Below are positions 18,230 to 28,730 of a stretch of DNA of 64,000 nucleotides, one piece after another. Numbering within the stretch: position 1 is the first letter of the stretch; each line of letters opens with the position of its first letter. The position numbers were made by a program, and so were the translations under genes. The stretch covers positions 48,001 through 112,000 of the forward strand of contig CALSLP010000003.1 of NCBI GenBank assembly GCA_943787225.1, written 5' to 3'. This DNA is from an uncultured Alphaproteobacteria bacterium (GTDB lineage: Bacteria > Pseudomonadota > Alphaproteobacteria > MPNO01 > UBA2964). The notes below the pieces were generated by a model, which saw only the letters and a list, made by a program, of their open reading frames with translations, made no database searches and was not told the origin of the DNA.

Positions 18230-19015
18230 TTAGCGTTGGGACGCGACGGAAACGCCGCGTCCCGCATCGCTATTTATGACCGAGCCGGTCATCACCGCAG
18301 ATTGATCTGACGCCAGCAGCACATAGGCTGCTGCATGATCTTCAGGTTTCGTCTGACGTTTCAGAATATTGCTGTTCGGGCCACCCGTACGCGCCGGCGT
18401 ACGGTCCGCCCCCGGCTCCAAAAGACTTTCCGCATCGGCAAAGGATGTTGGTGTTCCGCAGGGGGCAACGCCATTGACCCGAACATCCGGTGCCAGCTCA
18501 TGTGCCAGAGCCCGCATTAGGCCAAGGGCAGCGTGTTTCGAGGCGGTATAGATCGGCCCGCTGCCGATATAAAACGACGATGTCGACAGGGTAAGAACGA
18601 TACAGCCCTTGCTCCTTACAAGTTCTTCACGCGCCGCAGCCGCGCCAATCATATAGCCCTTCACATTTACCCCGAAGACATCATCAAAGCCCTGGGTCAG
18701 TTCCTTTTCACCCATATCTTCGAGGCGCTTGCGGCCATCCCGTACACCGGCATTGCCAATGAATACATCGAGCCTGCCGAATTTGGAGACCGCCAGTTCA
18801 ACAGCCTTCTGATTGTCCGCGAGGCTTCGGACATCGCCACACACCGTCGCAACCCGATCACCATGCGCAGCTTGCAAGGCGTCCAACCGTTCTTCCACGA
18901 TATCGAATGCCACGATTCCAGCCGCGCCTTCTTCCAGGAAACGCTTCACAACAACCTTGCCGATGCCTTCACCAGCACCGGTAATGAACACAACTTTATT
19001 TTCCAGCCATTTCAT
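18230..19015 (-). CDS. Short-chain dehydrogenase/reductase (SDR)
   Basis: A 261-aa classical SDR. It has the cofactor motif TGAGEGIGK at residues 11-19, NAGVRDG near 88, the catalytic Ser near 143 and the YTASKHAA (Tyr-x3-Lys) active site near 156. The C-terminus ends SVINSDAGRGVSV, as in 2,3-dihydrodiol or 3-oxoacyl reductases. The family reduces or oxidises an alcohol or ketone with NAD(P). Neighbours include a Rieske oxygenase at 22 kb, so a cis-dihydrodiol dehydrogenase role is possible but not shown. Start at the Met at 19015. Confidence 0.88.
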   Translation of the reverse strand: MKWLENKVVFITGAGEGIGKVVVKRFLEEGAAGIVAFDIVEERLDALQAAHGDRVATVCGDVRSLADNQKAVELAVSKFGRLDVFIGNAGVRDGRKRLEDMGEKELTQGFDDVFGVNVKGYMIGAAAAREELVRSKGCIVLTLSTSSFYIGSGPIYTASKHAALGLMRALAHELAPDVRVNGVAPCGTPTSFADAESLLEPGADRTPARTGGPNSNILKRQTKPEDHAAAYVLLASDQSAVMTGSVINSDAGRGVSVASQR

Positions 19016-19178
19016 CTCAACGCCTCCCGCTGCCTATTAATTTTCTGGTATTATGCGCTGCAAAGCGGTCGAGAGGAACACAGCCCGTCACGACGCGCCT
19101 TGCTTGACAGTCGACCGCCATTTGACCATGTTCGGCATCAAGAATTTCGGTGGTTTCATCATTATTTGAGAGCCCTTT

Positions 19179-20406
19179 ATGCCCCATGATGTAGCGGGTG
19201 ATCCGCACTGGCACGAACCCGGACGCGACCTCTATGCCGGCACCCCTTCCTGGCCTCGGCTGGCGACGCCCTACGACGATTTTATGGAAGCACAGGATAT
19301 CCCCGTGGTGCGGGAGATTGGTATCGCCAACGTTCTGAACCTGCCCTTACGCCCTTGGGAACGCCTGGGGGGACGCGGCTGTTTTATCCAGCTATTTGGT
19401 ACCGAAGGGAAATGGGGCAGCTATCTTATTGAGGTTCCCGGTGCGGGCGCGCTCAATGAAGAACGTCATCTTTACGAAGAGGTATATCTCGTTCTTGAGG
19501 GTCGTGGCACAACCGAGATTTGGGATGATGGTCAGGAACGACCCGAAGTCTTCGAATGGAGTCGTGGCTCTCTCTTTGCGATCCCGATGAATACCAATCA
19601 CCGCATCGTCAATTCTTCTGCCAATCCCGCTATTCTGCTTGCCGGGACCACAGCGCCCAACATGTTCAACCTCATGCGGGATGAAGATGTGATCTTTGGC
19701 TCCGCGCTGAAAATGAAAAAGCGCTACGACCCCTGCCGCCAGCAATTTTGAGCCATCAGACGGGTTACAGCCTGACCCGGCCCGCGGCCTGGCGATGTGT
19801 CGGACCAATGTCGTCGCCGATGTCTTTACCACTGACCTCTATCTCGATAACCGGCGAACGCCCGGATACCGGCGGATGGAACCGCAAATGGCGGAGAACG
19901 TCTTCTATCAGTATATCGGCGAACATCCCGCCGGGCGCTACTCTCGTGCCTATTCACCGGGATCAGCCGCCGCGTTTATTTGCATCGGCGGCAAAGGATA
20001 TTCCTATACCTGGCCACAAGAACTCGGCCCAACGCCCTGGCAAGACGGTCAGGCTGACGGCGTTCTGCGCCAGGAATATGGCGAGGTCAGCATGATTTCC
20101 GCCGCTCCCATGGAAGGCGACTGGTTTCATCAACATTTCTCAACCGGCAATGAACCACTTCGTTTACTCGGCTGGTACGGCCCCAATAATCACCTCGCCC
20201 AACAGGCAGGGATTCCAGGCGATACAGTCGTTGATCCTGGTATGGTTGATATCACCTATGCCGGAGGCGCATCCGTTCCCTATTATCTTGAGGATCCACA
20301 GGTGCGCGCTGGCTTTGCCGAAGCCGTCACCGCCGAAGGATCAGAAAACCGGATGGATGATAAATTCTACGACAAGAACACGACCTACTCCTTTGCCGGT
20401 GGCTAA
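19179..20406 (+). pseudogene. Second bicupin-domain protein, one frameshift
   Basis: Two overlapping halves of one protein of about 408 aa, a paralogue of the bicupin at 13424. The first half carries ERHLYEEVYLVLEGRGTTEIWD and WSRGSLFAIPMNTNHRIVN. The second half carries RYSRAYSPGSAAAFICIGGKGYSY, then MEGDWFHQHFSTGNEP with its His pair. The frame breaks at the C run 19730-19733: removing one C joins RYD to PAASNFEPSDGL and onward to TAA at 20404-20406. It is followed within 8 bases by the start of the EutA-like gene, so the two are probably co-transcribed. Intact if the base is an error. The function is unknown, though linkage to EutA suggests a partner. Confidence 0.75.
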
Positions 20407-20413
20407 GATTGAA

Positions 20414-21953
20414 ATGACGAAAGGCCCCGTTAAAAATCGTGTATGACGAGGAAGAAGAAGGCGGACGCGTCGTTTTTGCTGAGCAACGCAATATTGCCGC
20501 AGCCGAGAAAACCTCGCTCGTCAGCGTCGGTGTCGATATCGGTTCCTCGACATCGCATCTGGTCTTTTCACGATTGCGGATGGAACAGCGCGACGGTCGC
20601 TATGTCGTCGCCGAGCGCCAAGTCATTTATGACTCCGATATCTTCCTGACACCCTATACCGACCAACAATCCATCGACTCCGACAAACTTGGCGAATACA
20701 TCGCCGGCCAGTATCGCTCGGCTCAGCTTCGGCCTGATGAAGTGGATACAGGCGCGCTCATTCTCACCGGCCTTGCGGTCCGGCGGCAGAATGCCCGCGC
20801 CATCGGCGAACTCTTCGCTGTCGAAACGGGAAAATTCGTTTCAGTTTCTGCCGGCGATCAGATGGAAGCAGCCATGGCCGCCTATGGCTCAGGTGCCGTG
20901 GTGAATTCCAGAGATGTCGGCGTTGTAGTGATGAATGTCGATATCGGCGGTGGCACCACCAAAATTGCTATCTGTGACAAAGGCGAAATTGTCGGACTTA
21001 CTGCAGTCGACATTGGCGCAAGACTTATTGCTTTCAACGATAACGGCGTCATTACGCGTATTGAAGAAGCAGGAAGATTATTCGCGAAACAGGCCGGTCT
21101 TGATCTGGCGCCTGGCGACACAATCAGTACAGCTGACTGTGAGGCAATTGCGGAGCGGATGGCGGATCGGCTGGAAGAAATCATTACCCTGCGGGTTCCT
21201 TCCACTGAGACCGGGGCGTTGCATCGTCTTGCGCCGATCAGCTGGCGCGGCGAGATAGATGCCCTCACCTTCTCAGGCGGCGTTTCGGAATACATCTATG
21301 AGTACGAAGAGAACGAATATGGTGATCTCGGTCCGTATCTCGGACGTGCGATTTATCAGCGCGTAGAGAGGGCTGGCTATCGGGTAATGCCACCTGTTGA
21401 AAACATCAGGGCTACCGTCGTCGGGGCCTCGCAATACACAATACAACTCTCCGGCACGACGATCATGGTTTCTGACGAGACCCTGCTGCCCCTCCGTAAT
21501 ATTCCGGTGATCAAACCGGTATTTGATTTAGATCAACTCGAGATCAATCAGAGCGCTGTCGCAAATGCTATTACCGGCGCCTTACTGCGGCTCGATCAAA
21601 CTGAGGCAAAACAGCCGGTCGCCCTTTGTTTCGATTGGCTGGGCTCAGCGAGTTATCAGCGTATTCATGAATTCCTTTCAGGCGTCACCTCTGGACTTAC
21701 TGCACATCTCGAAAAGGGTCACCCCTTCGTCATGGTTTGCGAAGGCGACATTGGCAAGGTCTTTGGGATTCATGCAGAAGAGGAGCTGAAGCTGTCGGTT
21801 CCAATTGTTTCCATCGATGGCATCGCGCTCGAAGAGTTCGACTATATCGATATCGGCGGCATGATGGTCGCCTCCGGTGCCGTTCCGGTCGTCATCAAAT
21901 CGTTGCTGTTTCCCGCCAGCGCGGCACTCGGAAGCGATGGAGCCGGCATTTGA
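20414..21953 (+). CDS. eutA: EutA-like ethanolamine ammonia-lyase reactivase (frameshift near start)
   Basis: An actin-fold (ASKHA) ATPase of about 510 aa closely following the EutA pattern. It has SVGVDIGSSTSHLVFSRL (phosphate 1 loop), DTGALILTGLAVRRQNAR, VVVMNVDIGGGTTKIAIC (phosphate 2), ALTFSGGVSEYI (adenosine loop) and the closing EFDYIDIGGMMVASGAVPVV. The true start is probably the ATG at 20414: removing one A from the AAAAA run at 20432-20436 gives MTKGPVKIVYDEEEEGG; as written the frame opens only at a GTG at 20439. EutA ejects inactive cobalamin from ethanolamine ammonia-lyase EutBC so it can restart. No eutB, eutC, eutH, eutL or microcompartment shell gene is in the window. Here it sits between a bicupin and a Rieske oxygenase, so it may service another enzyme. 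Confidence 0.85.
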
Positions 21954-22058
21954 CGGGATCAGAATGCTCCGCGCCTCAACCGCTGAATCAGCACTCTGAG
22001 TTTTGATTTTAACGAAACGCGCTTTAGAATGGCTGCGCACACAGGCTGGAAAATATAG

Positions 22059-23112
22059 ATGACTGACACCCTCCACTTGCGAAACCGCTGGTATGTCGCG
22101 GGACTTTCCGAAGAGATAACTGACAAGCCAGTCGCCTCCCGGCTCCTTGATGAACCGCTGGTCCTGTTTCGAGCACCGTCAACAGGCAAAGTCTCGGCTC
22201 TTGAAGATCGCTGCGTTCATCGTCAGGCGCCGCTATCGCTTGGGGAAATTGTCGGTGACAATCTGCAATGCGGTTATCATGGTCTTGAATATGATTGCAG
22301 TGGCGCCTGCGTTCGAGTGCCCAGCCAAAAGCAGATACCACCGGGAGCCTCAATCCGGTCCTATCCCTGCATAGAGCAACAGGGTTTTATCCATGTCTGG
22401 ATGGGCGACCCTGCCCTCAGCAGCACTGTAGATCCATACGATTTTCCCTTTGCCTCTCAATCCCGAGTGGCGGGCCCGTTACGCACATTTACACGGTCGG
22501 TTCGATAACCGCCTGCTGATCGATAATTTGATGGATGTAACGCATCTGCCATTCGCCCATAAATCAACCATTGGGGCATCTGGTGTTGCCGAACAGGCCG
22601 TCGCCAAAACCGAACGCGATGGTGACCGGGTACGCATCACCCGCTTTATGGAGAATATCGCCCCGGCCCCGGCGCATGTCGCGGTGACCGGCTATTCCGA
22701 TAACGTCGATCGCTGGCAAGTGATTGAATATGCGCCGCCTGGATTCGTCTGGTTGCAGGTTGGGTCCTCCAAAGCGGGAACTGGCGGCCGCGAGGCTGAT
22801 CCAGAGAATATGCTGCTGGATCGTCATACATTGCATCTCGCCATGCCCGAAACGGATAACACCACCCTCTATCTCTGGGTAATGGCCAATAAGGCAGATG
22901 GATTGACCAGCGAACAGGAAGACGCGATTTACGACGCCTCCGTCCTCGCCTTTAACGAAGACATTGTGATCATCGAAGGACAACAAGACCGCTGGAACGA
23001 AGAGATTTCCAAGGTTGATGTTGGAGCTGATGCCGGTGCACTCGAAGTCCGACGCCTCGTCGACCGGCTAATCGCCGAAGAGACCGAGAACAGGAAATTA
23101 AAAGCGGTTTAG
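22059..23112 (+). CDS. Rieske non-heme iron oxygenase, VanA-like (one frameshift)
   Basis: Read across one break this is a terminal oxygenase of about 350 aa. DRCVHRQAPLSLG and LQCGYHGLEYD give the Cys-x-His and Cys-x2-His Rieske cluster around residues 47-70. NLMDVTHLPFAHKSTIG gives the Asp-x2-His-x4-His mononuclear iron site around 155. The frame breaks near 22449-22451: removing one T makes DPYDFP run into PLNPEWRARYAHLHG. The layout is that of vanillate/aromatic O-demethylase or amine N-dealkylase oxygenases, which take electrons from a separate reductase. No reductase gene is found nearby. The gene precedes a TAXI-TRAP importer, so the substrate is probably imported. Confidence 0.83.
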
Positions 23113-23237
23113 AAACCACCCTAATACCCCTATTAAAGAACTGGTTTATCCCCTAGTGTTTCGACACTGAATATCGCGAAGACGATAACGGTGTACCGGT
23201 AACTCACCGGACAGGGAAACAGAGGAGGACTCCAATC

Positions 23238-24224
23238 ATGCTAAAGAAATTAGCCATTACGACGTCTATGGCTGCGGCGACACTCGCCATCGTGTCGATC
23301 AGCGTCAACGAAGTTGCAGCCCAGAGCAAACCCGAAATACGCTTTGGAACAGGCCGCCCCGGCGGTGCCTATTATACCCAGGGCGCGGTGCTCGCCGATG
23401 AGCTCAGAAAATCCGGTCTGGTAAAATCAGCCAATTCCGAAACATCCAGCGGTGCAATTGAATCTGCCCGGCTGATGGTAAAGGGAACCCTGCAAGTCGG
23501 CGGTATGGATGCCACCTGGGTTCTTCTCGCCAAAAATGGCGGCAAGCCGTTTAAGAAAAAAATTAAACTTTTAACGGCCACCCCCATCAGTGTCGCGCCA
23601 TTATTTTTCGTAACGCTCGCCAAGTCCGGAATCAAAACAATCGACGATGTCCGCGGCAAACGTGTTGCTGTTGGCGCACGCGGTAGCGGAATGGAAAACC
23701 ATTCCCGTAAAATCCTGAAAGCGGTTGGCTTAACCTTCAAAGACATTAAGCCGGTATACCTGTCCTTTGGGCCCGGTGGTCGCGCCGTTCGCGAAGGCAA
23801 AGCCGATGCCCAGCTGCAATGCTGTGCGCCGAATAAGGGACTTACGGAGTTGACCGAGCTCGCCGATGTTCGGGCCGTGCGTTTTCCTCAGAAACAACTC
23901 GATGGCATTACCAACCCTGCCCCTGCCTATTGGCAGATGGTTCTGCCAAAGGGCGCCTTCAAAGGACATAAGAAGGATATGAACACCATCCGGATCACCA
24001 ATGGCTGGATGGTCGCCGCTGACAGCGATCCACAAATATCCTACGTCATCGCGAAAACGGTCATTGCCAAATACAAAGAAATGGCGAAAAAGGCGCGGCA
24101 TTACGCCAGCATCGAGCAACTCTTTAAGGCAGCTCGGACCGAAGGCGCGAAAGCTCTCGAAGTCGGTGCGCCCTTGCATCCTGGCGCCCTTCGGGCGTTC
24201 AAAGAGGCCGGGATCATCAAGTAG
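23238..24224 (+). CDS. TRAP transporter solute-binding receptor, TAXI family
   Basis: A 328-aa exported receptor. The Sec signal peptide MLKKLAITTSMAAATLAIV ends near VAAQS at residue 29, and GAGG-type ribosome site GAGGAGG stands 10 bases before the ATG. The mature part opens EIRFGTGRPGGAYYTQGAVLA, the hallmark of TAXI (TRAP-associated extracytoplasmic immunogenic) receptors. GKRVAVGARGSGMENHSRKIL near residue 140 and the Cys pair LQCCAP near 195 follow. It works with the fused TRAP permease downstream to import an organic acid or amino acid, driven by a cation gradient. Confidence 0.9.
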   Translation: MLKKLAITTSMAAATLAIVSISVNEVAAQSKPEIRFGTGRPGGAYYTQGAVLADELRKSGLVKSANSETSSGAIESARLMVKGTLQVGGMDATWVLLAKNGGKPFKKKIKLLTATPISVAPLFFVTLAKSGIKTIDDVRGKRVAVGARGSGMENHSRKILKAVGLTFKDIKPVYLSFGPGGRAVREGKADAQLQCCAPNKGLTELTELADVRAVRFPQKQLDGITNPAPAYWQMVLPKGAFKGHKKDMNTIRITNGWMVAADSDPQISYVIAKTVIAKYKEMAKKARHYASIEQLFKAARTEGAKALEVGAPLHPGALRAFKEAGIIK

Positions 24225-24278
24225 AACAACCGAGCTAGACCGGTGGTAAAAGAACAGTCTCTATACAGGGAGGCTTAG

Positions 24279-26196
24279 ATGTCCGACAACAAGGATGAAC
24301 AAGCCGCCGGTCTTCCCCGCTCTGTAGAATTGGCCAGGACGGGGATATGCCTCGTAATGTTTGCGCTCCAGGTCTGGACGGTCCTGACCTGGCAGCTTGA
24401 TGATGCGGAAATTCGCGGTATCTTTCTGGCGTTTATTCTCCTCTTCGCGTTTGCATTCTATCCGGCAACTAAAAAAAACTCGCGCCCCCATCGCCTTCGC
24501 TCTCGATCTCGCGATGGTTGGCCTTTCTCTCTATGTCACGCTTTACATTATCTTCGATTATGAGGAAATATTTGGCCGCGCTGGCGATATTCTGCCGCAG
24601 GATTACGTCGTCGGTAGCCTCGCGGTTTTACTGGTGCTGGAGGCGACCCGGCGCACCACTGGTTGGGCGCTACCGGTACTCTCCGTAATCTTTATCTTAT
24701 ATCCGCTGGTGTACGGGCCCTATATGCCGGGCGTCCTACAGACCTCAACATTTGGGTTTGAGCGCGTTGTAACGCTGCTTTATTTGTCTCTCGGTGGTGT
24801 TCTCGGGGTTGCCTTCAAAGTCACCCTCGAATTCATATTCCTGTTTATCATCTTCGGTGCCTTCCTCAATCGCTTTGGCATCGCCGAATTCTTTATTGAT
24901 TTTGCGCGCGCCGTCGCAGGCACCAGCCGTGGTGGCAGCGCCAAAGTTGCCGTAGTCGCCAGCAGCCTGATGGGCACCGTCAATGGCAGCGCCACCGCCA
25001 ATGTCGCGTCAACCGGTGTTCTCACTATCCCCATGATGAAACGGGAAGGTTTCAGCCCGGTCTTTGCCGGCGCCGTCGAGGCCGCCGCCTCCACCGGCGG
25101 GCAGATCATGCCTCCGATCATGGGAGCCGCGGCATTCCTGATGGTCGAGTTTGCCCGCATCCCCTATTCCGACATCATCATTCACGCGCTCATCCCCTCG
25201 ATCCTTTACTTCGCGATGGTCTGGGGGGCGGTGCATTTCGAGGCCATCCGGCTCGGCCTTGCGCGTGCGGCCAAAGAAACACTCCCAGATGTTTGGCCCC
25301 TGTTGAAAAGCCGGGGCACAGCATTCCTGCCCATCATCTTCCTAACCGTCATGATCCTGTTCAAACAGGCGCTGATGGATGCCGTTCTCTGGTCGTTGGT
25401 CCTGACAGTTGTCATCGCTATCGTCACACCCGACCTTCGGAAATATGTTACCTTTGAGAATTTGATCGGCGCGGTCACAGACGGGGTTAAAACCTCGGTA
25501 CCGCTCCTCCTCGCCTCAGCCTGCGCCGGTATTGTTATCGGCACCGTGACCTTGACCAGTCTGGGTGTGAATATCAGCGCGATGATCGTCGATTTATCCC
25601 AAGGCGTCGCCATTATCGCGCTCCTTCTCTCGGCGCTGTGCTGCCTTGTTATGGGACTCGGACTGCCAACACAAATTATCTATCTCACGCTCGCAATTCT
25701 GGTCGCACCAGGGCTTGTGAATATGGGGATTACGGTTGCCGGATCCCATCTTTTCATTATCTATTTCGGCATGATGTCGATGGTGACACCGCCGATTTGT
25801 TTTGCCGCCTTTACCGCCGCCTCGCTGGCCGGTGGCGACATGATGAAAACCGGTGTGGTCGCCTTTCGGATTGCGCTCGCCGGTCAGCTGGTTCCGTTTT
25901 ATTTCGCGCTCAATCCAGGCCTCCTGATGATAGGCTCAACGATGGACATCGCAATTGCCGTCATTCGTGCGTCCGTTGGGCTCATTGCCGCCGGGCTGGC
26001 GTTTGAGGTATTCCGACTATGGTCGGCGGAACGGGATGCCACGCTACCGCGAGCGCTTATCTATTTACGGCGGATCATATTTTTGGCCGCCGCTATTCTG
26101 CTGATCTTCCCATCGACTTTACCAACCATTGCCGGTGCTGGGCTCATTGTCATCGGGGCCATTCTGGTTTTCACCCTCAAGAAATCGCAGGCATAG
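24279..26196 (+). CDS. TRAP transporter fused permease (DctQM, one frameshift)
   Basis: Read across one break this is a fused TRAP permease of about 638 aa: four N-terminal helices (DctQ-like), then some twelve to fourteen DctM helices. DctM signatures are clear: FGAFLNRFGIAEFFIDFARA, GTSRGGSAKVAVVASSLMGTVNG, AASTGGQIMPPIMGAAAFLM and MVTPPICFAAFTAASLAGGDMM. The frame breaks in the run of eight A at 24471-24478: removing one A turns ATKKNSRP into ATKKTRAPIAFALD. Fused Q-M permeases normally pair with TAXI receptors, which agrees with the gene upstream. AGGGAGG precedes the ATG at 24279. Inner membrane, sodium-coupled import. Confidence 0.88.
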
Positions 26197-26235
26197 AAAA
26201 ACGGCGGCACCCCGGAATGGGGAACCGCCGTTTCT
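26197..26235. terminator. Bidirectional terminator between TRAP permease and convergent tctC
   Basis: A stem of at least nine pairs (AAACGGCGG against CCGCCGTTT) encloses a second CCCC/GGGG stem. A-rich and T-rich flanks on both sides suit termination in both directions. It lies in the 59-base gap between two convergent genes. Confidence 0.8.
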
Positions 26236-26255
26236 CTAACAAACTCTATGGGGTG

Positions 26256-27293
26256 TTAGCTGCCACCACCAAAGATGATCTTACGCGCCCGTGCTGCAAC
26301 AGCAGGAGACGTGTCCTTGATCGCTTGGGCAACAACGGCCTGAACGTCTTCACCCGAAGTGGCAATAAGGCGCAGTTTACGCTTTTTCAGTTCTGCCACG
26401 AATTTAGGCGATGCATTCATCCGGTCATAAGCCCGACGCAATGGCGTAATCAGCCATTTCGGCGCACCCGGTGGCAAAATCAAGCCACGACCGAGCGGTC
26501 CAGCTGATGCGAGGAATGAGGCAAGAGCCTTATCTTCCGGCTTCACCAGATCAGTCAGCATCGGCACATTCGGCAGGTCAGGATCCTTCTGGAAACCGTT
26601 TTGCAAAATCGGCTTCGCGAAAGGCTTCTTGCCAACAAACCAATGTGGAACTTTAGAGCTCCAGGCCAGCCAGTTGGGCGCCGTCATATGGGATTCACCC
26701 TGTTCAACCGCGAAGGTAGCCCGTGAAGAGCCCTTGTAACCCGTAACAGTCTTTACTTTCAGATTAAGCAAACCAGCAGCCAGTTTGATGAACAGATAAG
26801 TGCTCGAATACTTTCCGCTCGAAGAGGCAATCGCCTCTGTCTTCCTCATATCGAGGATGTGTTTAATGCCGACATCGGTACGTATAACCAGAACACTGTT
26901 GGTCTGGTTTGAGGAACCCAACCAATGAAAATTGTTCGAGTTGTAACGCATCTTTTTAGGCCGCAGCACCTGGTTAACAACCGTGTTATCCAAAGGCACC
27001 ATCAGGTTATACCCGCCTTTAGGAGCCACATTGGCGAACCAGTTCATTGCCTTGGCGCCACCAGCACCGGGCATATACTGCATAATCAAGTTTGGATTAC
27101 TCGATATTTCTTTGCCCAGGTGTTTGGTGAAAGCAGAACCATATTTGTCATAGGTCCCGCCGGGTCCATAGGGGATCGTGACTGTAACAGTTTTTTCTTT
27201 GTAATGATCACCTAGCTTGTCTGCCAAAGTAGGTGTTACCACCATGCTGGCCGCGATGGCCACCGGCAGCGCATATTTTAATTTTTGTAACAT
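26256..27293 (-). CDS. Orphan TctC/Bug-type receptor
   Basis: A 345-aa exported receptor. The start is the Met at 27293 (MLQKLKYALPVAIAAS), which has GGGAGGT just before it; the signal peptide ends near TLADKLG. The mature part carries TIPYGPGGTYDKYGSAFTKHLGK and MPGAGGAKAMNWFA, the two glycine-rich ligand loops of TctC. No tctA or tctB accompanies it, so it may feed the permease at 11.4 kb or a distant one, or work as a sensor receptor. It shares the same receptor fold as the genes at 10059, 31222 and 36256, which differ from it widely in sequence. It lacks the Lys-rich tail seen on the others and ends IIFGGGS. Confidence 0.88.
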   Translation of the reverse strand: MLQKLKYALPVAIAASMVVTPTLADKLGDHYKEKTVTVTIPYGPGGTYDKYGSAFTKHLGKEISSNPNLIMQYMPGAGGAKAMNWFANVAPKGGYNLMVPLDNTVVNQVLRPKKMRYNSNNFHWLGSSNQTNSVLVIRTDVGIKHILDMRKTEAIASSSGKYSSTYLFIKLAAGLLNLKVKTVTGYKGSSRATFAVEQGESHMTAPNWLAWSSKVPHWFVGKKPFAKPILQNGFQKDPDLPNVPMLTDLVKPEDKALASFLASAGPLGRGLILPPGAPKWLITPLRRAYDRMNASPKFVAELKKRKLRLIATSGEDVQAVVAQAIKDTSPAVAARARKIIFGGGS

Positions 27294-27728
27294 GTAACCT
27301 CCCGAAATAAATTGCTTCACACCGTCGACACGGCGTTTTATCGAAGCGGATCGACCAAGAACCGATTCGCCAATATCTTAAGACTCAATTCGCTGATTCA
27401 GCAAGGCCTCATCTAAACTGCGGGTTTATCGTCGCGAGAGCTGATGAAATACGGGGCAGGAAGACTTTCTCGAAGTCCGAATGCCACCCAGGCCGAAACC
27501 TCGCAAATTGCGGGGAGCAGTGATTGGGTCAAGGTGCTCATATCGGATCACGCCTGATCTTAAATCTGGCGATCGATAATATTTACAGCTTCGCCTTTCC
27601 TGACTCCCGCAATGGTACCATCAGACGTTCCTAGCCTTTCTTTACCGAACCGTCGTGATTGCCATCAAACGGCTAGCCGATATCATTCAGAGGTACGTTC
27701 CCATTAGCCTCGTAAGGATCATTTCCCC
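27294..27728. other. Divergent intergenic region with no convincing gene
   Basis: The 435 bases separate the leftward tctC receptor from the rightward RCC1-like gene and must hold both promoters. I see no tRNA, clear hairpin or conserved coding segment. A short leftward reading (about 27560-27680) ending in TIAGVRKGEAVNIID looks protein-like but has no clean start and is broken, so it is not called. Confidence 0.5.
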
Positions 27729-28643
27729 ATGATCAAACTGACAAGCACCCGAACACTCCTCACTCTTGGGCTTTTCAGCGCAATCGCATCACCGGTCTGT
27801 TCCGACAGTTCCTCGCCCCTCCTCGCAGCCTATTACGATCGGCAAATGGCGATCATCGATGGTAACGCCTATGCCTGGCGTGGTGATGAGTTGCCAAAGA
27901 AAATTCCTTACAAAGCGAAGCAAGTTGGCGTCGGCGATGACAGTAACTACCTTCTTACCGATGACGGGATTCTCTTTCACTTCGACAACGATAATTTCAA
28001 CAAACCACGTCTCCTTGCAAAAGAAATTCTTCGATTTGCTGCCGGAGACACCGGCGCCCTGGCAATCGATGCATCCAATACGCTGTGGTGGATCGCATCA
28101 GGCAGCCGCACAGCGCAAAGAATTGCGGAAGATGTCAAAACGGCAGCGGTAGGTGATGGCGCTAATTACTACGTCACGCGATCAGGAAATCTATACGTCA
28201 AAGGTAAAGCCCATCGTGGCCAATATGGTGATGGCAGGCTTGAGCGTACCAATCATTTTGTTCAAACCGCCAATGATGTCGCTTACATAACCGCGCATAC
28301 CGGCCATGCGATCCTGCTGAAGACTAGTGGCGACGTGCTTGGCACCGGCGGAAACATATATGGCCCAGTTGGCAAGCATGGGCTAGGCGACAAAGCGATC
28401 CGCTGGAGCAAGATTGTTGGCGGTGCCAAGGCAATTGCCACCGGGTCCTCTCACACCGTCGCCATTCTCCATGACAACACGTTGGTTGCCTGGGGAAGCG
28501 AATATGGTACCGCACCCAAGCCCTTACTCACCGATGTATCAGCCGTCGCGGCGAGTTCGAACACAACAATCGCGCTCAAAATCGATGGTTCGCTTTGGCA
28601 GTGGGACCGGGGCACAAAGCCCCTGAAAATTTCGCCCAAATAA
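27729..28643 (+). CDS. Exported RCC1-like beta-propeller protein
   Basis: A 304-aa protein with a signal peptide (MIKLTSTRTLLTLGLFSAIASPVCSD, cleavage near residue 25; the Cys there lacks a good lipobox). After it come several RCC1/BNR-like repeats: GVGDDSNYLLTDDGILFHF, AAGDTGALAIDASNTLWWI, AVGDGANYYVTRSGNLYVKG, TGSSHTVAILHDNTLVAWGS and AASSNTTIALKIDGSLWQWD. Six or seven blades would make a propeller. RCC1-type bacterial proteins mostly act in the periplasm or at the surface as binding scaffolds; the ligand is unknown. It stands alone with no obvious operon partner. Confidence 0.75.
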   Translation: MIKLTSTRTLLTLGLFSAIASPVCSDSSSPLLAAYYDRQMAIIDGNAYAWRGDELPKKIPYKAKQVGVGDDSNYLLTDDGILFHFDNDNFNKPRLLAKEILRFAAGDTGALAIDASNTLWWIASGSRTAQRIAEDVKTAAVGDGANYYVTRSGNLYVKGKAHRGQYGDGRLERTNHFVQTANDVAYITAHTGHAILLKTSGDVLGTGGNIYGPVGKHGLGDKAIRWSKIVGGAKAIATGSSHTVAILHDNTLVAWGSEYGTAPKPLLTDVSAVAASSNTTIALKIDGSLWQWDRGTKPLKISPK

Positions 28644-28730
28644 ACAGCCCGACCTGGCGGTCTTTTCGGTGACAGGCGGCAAACATCGCCCTATGCTCCC
28701 CGCACAAATTTACAGGAACCGAGAAATCCC

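Noticed and set aside
27560..27680. Short leftward peptide ending TIAGVRKGEAVNIID in the divergent gap
   Set aside because: It looks protein-like, but an upstream stop in frame and lack of a start or ribosome site leave it unsupported.
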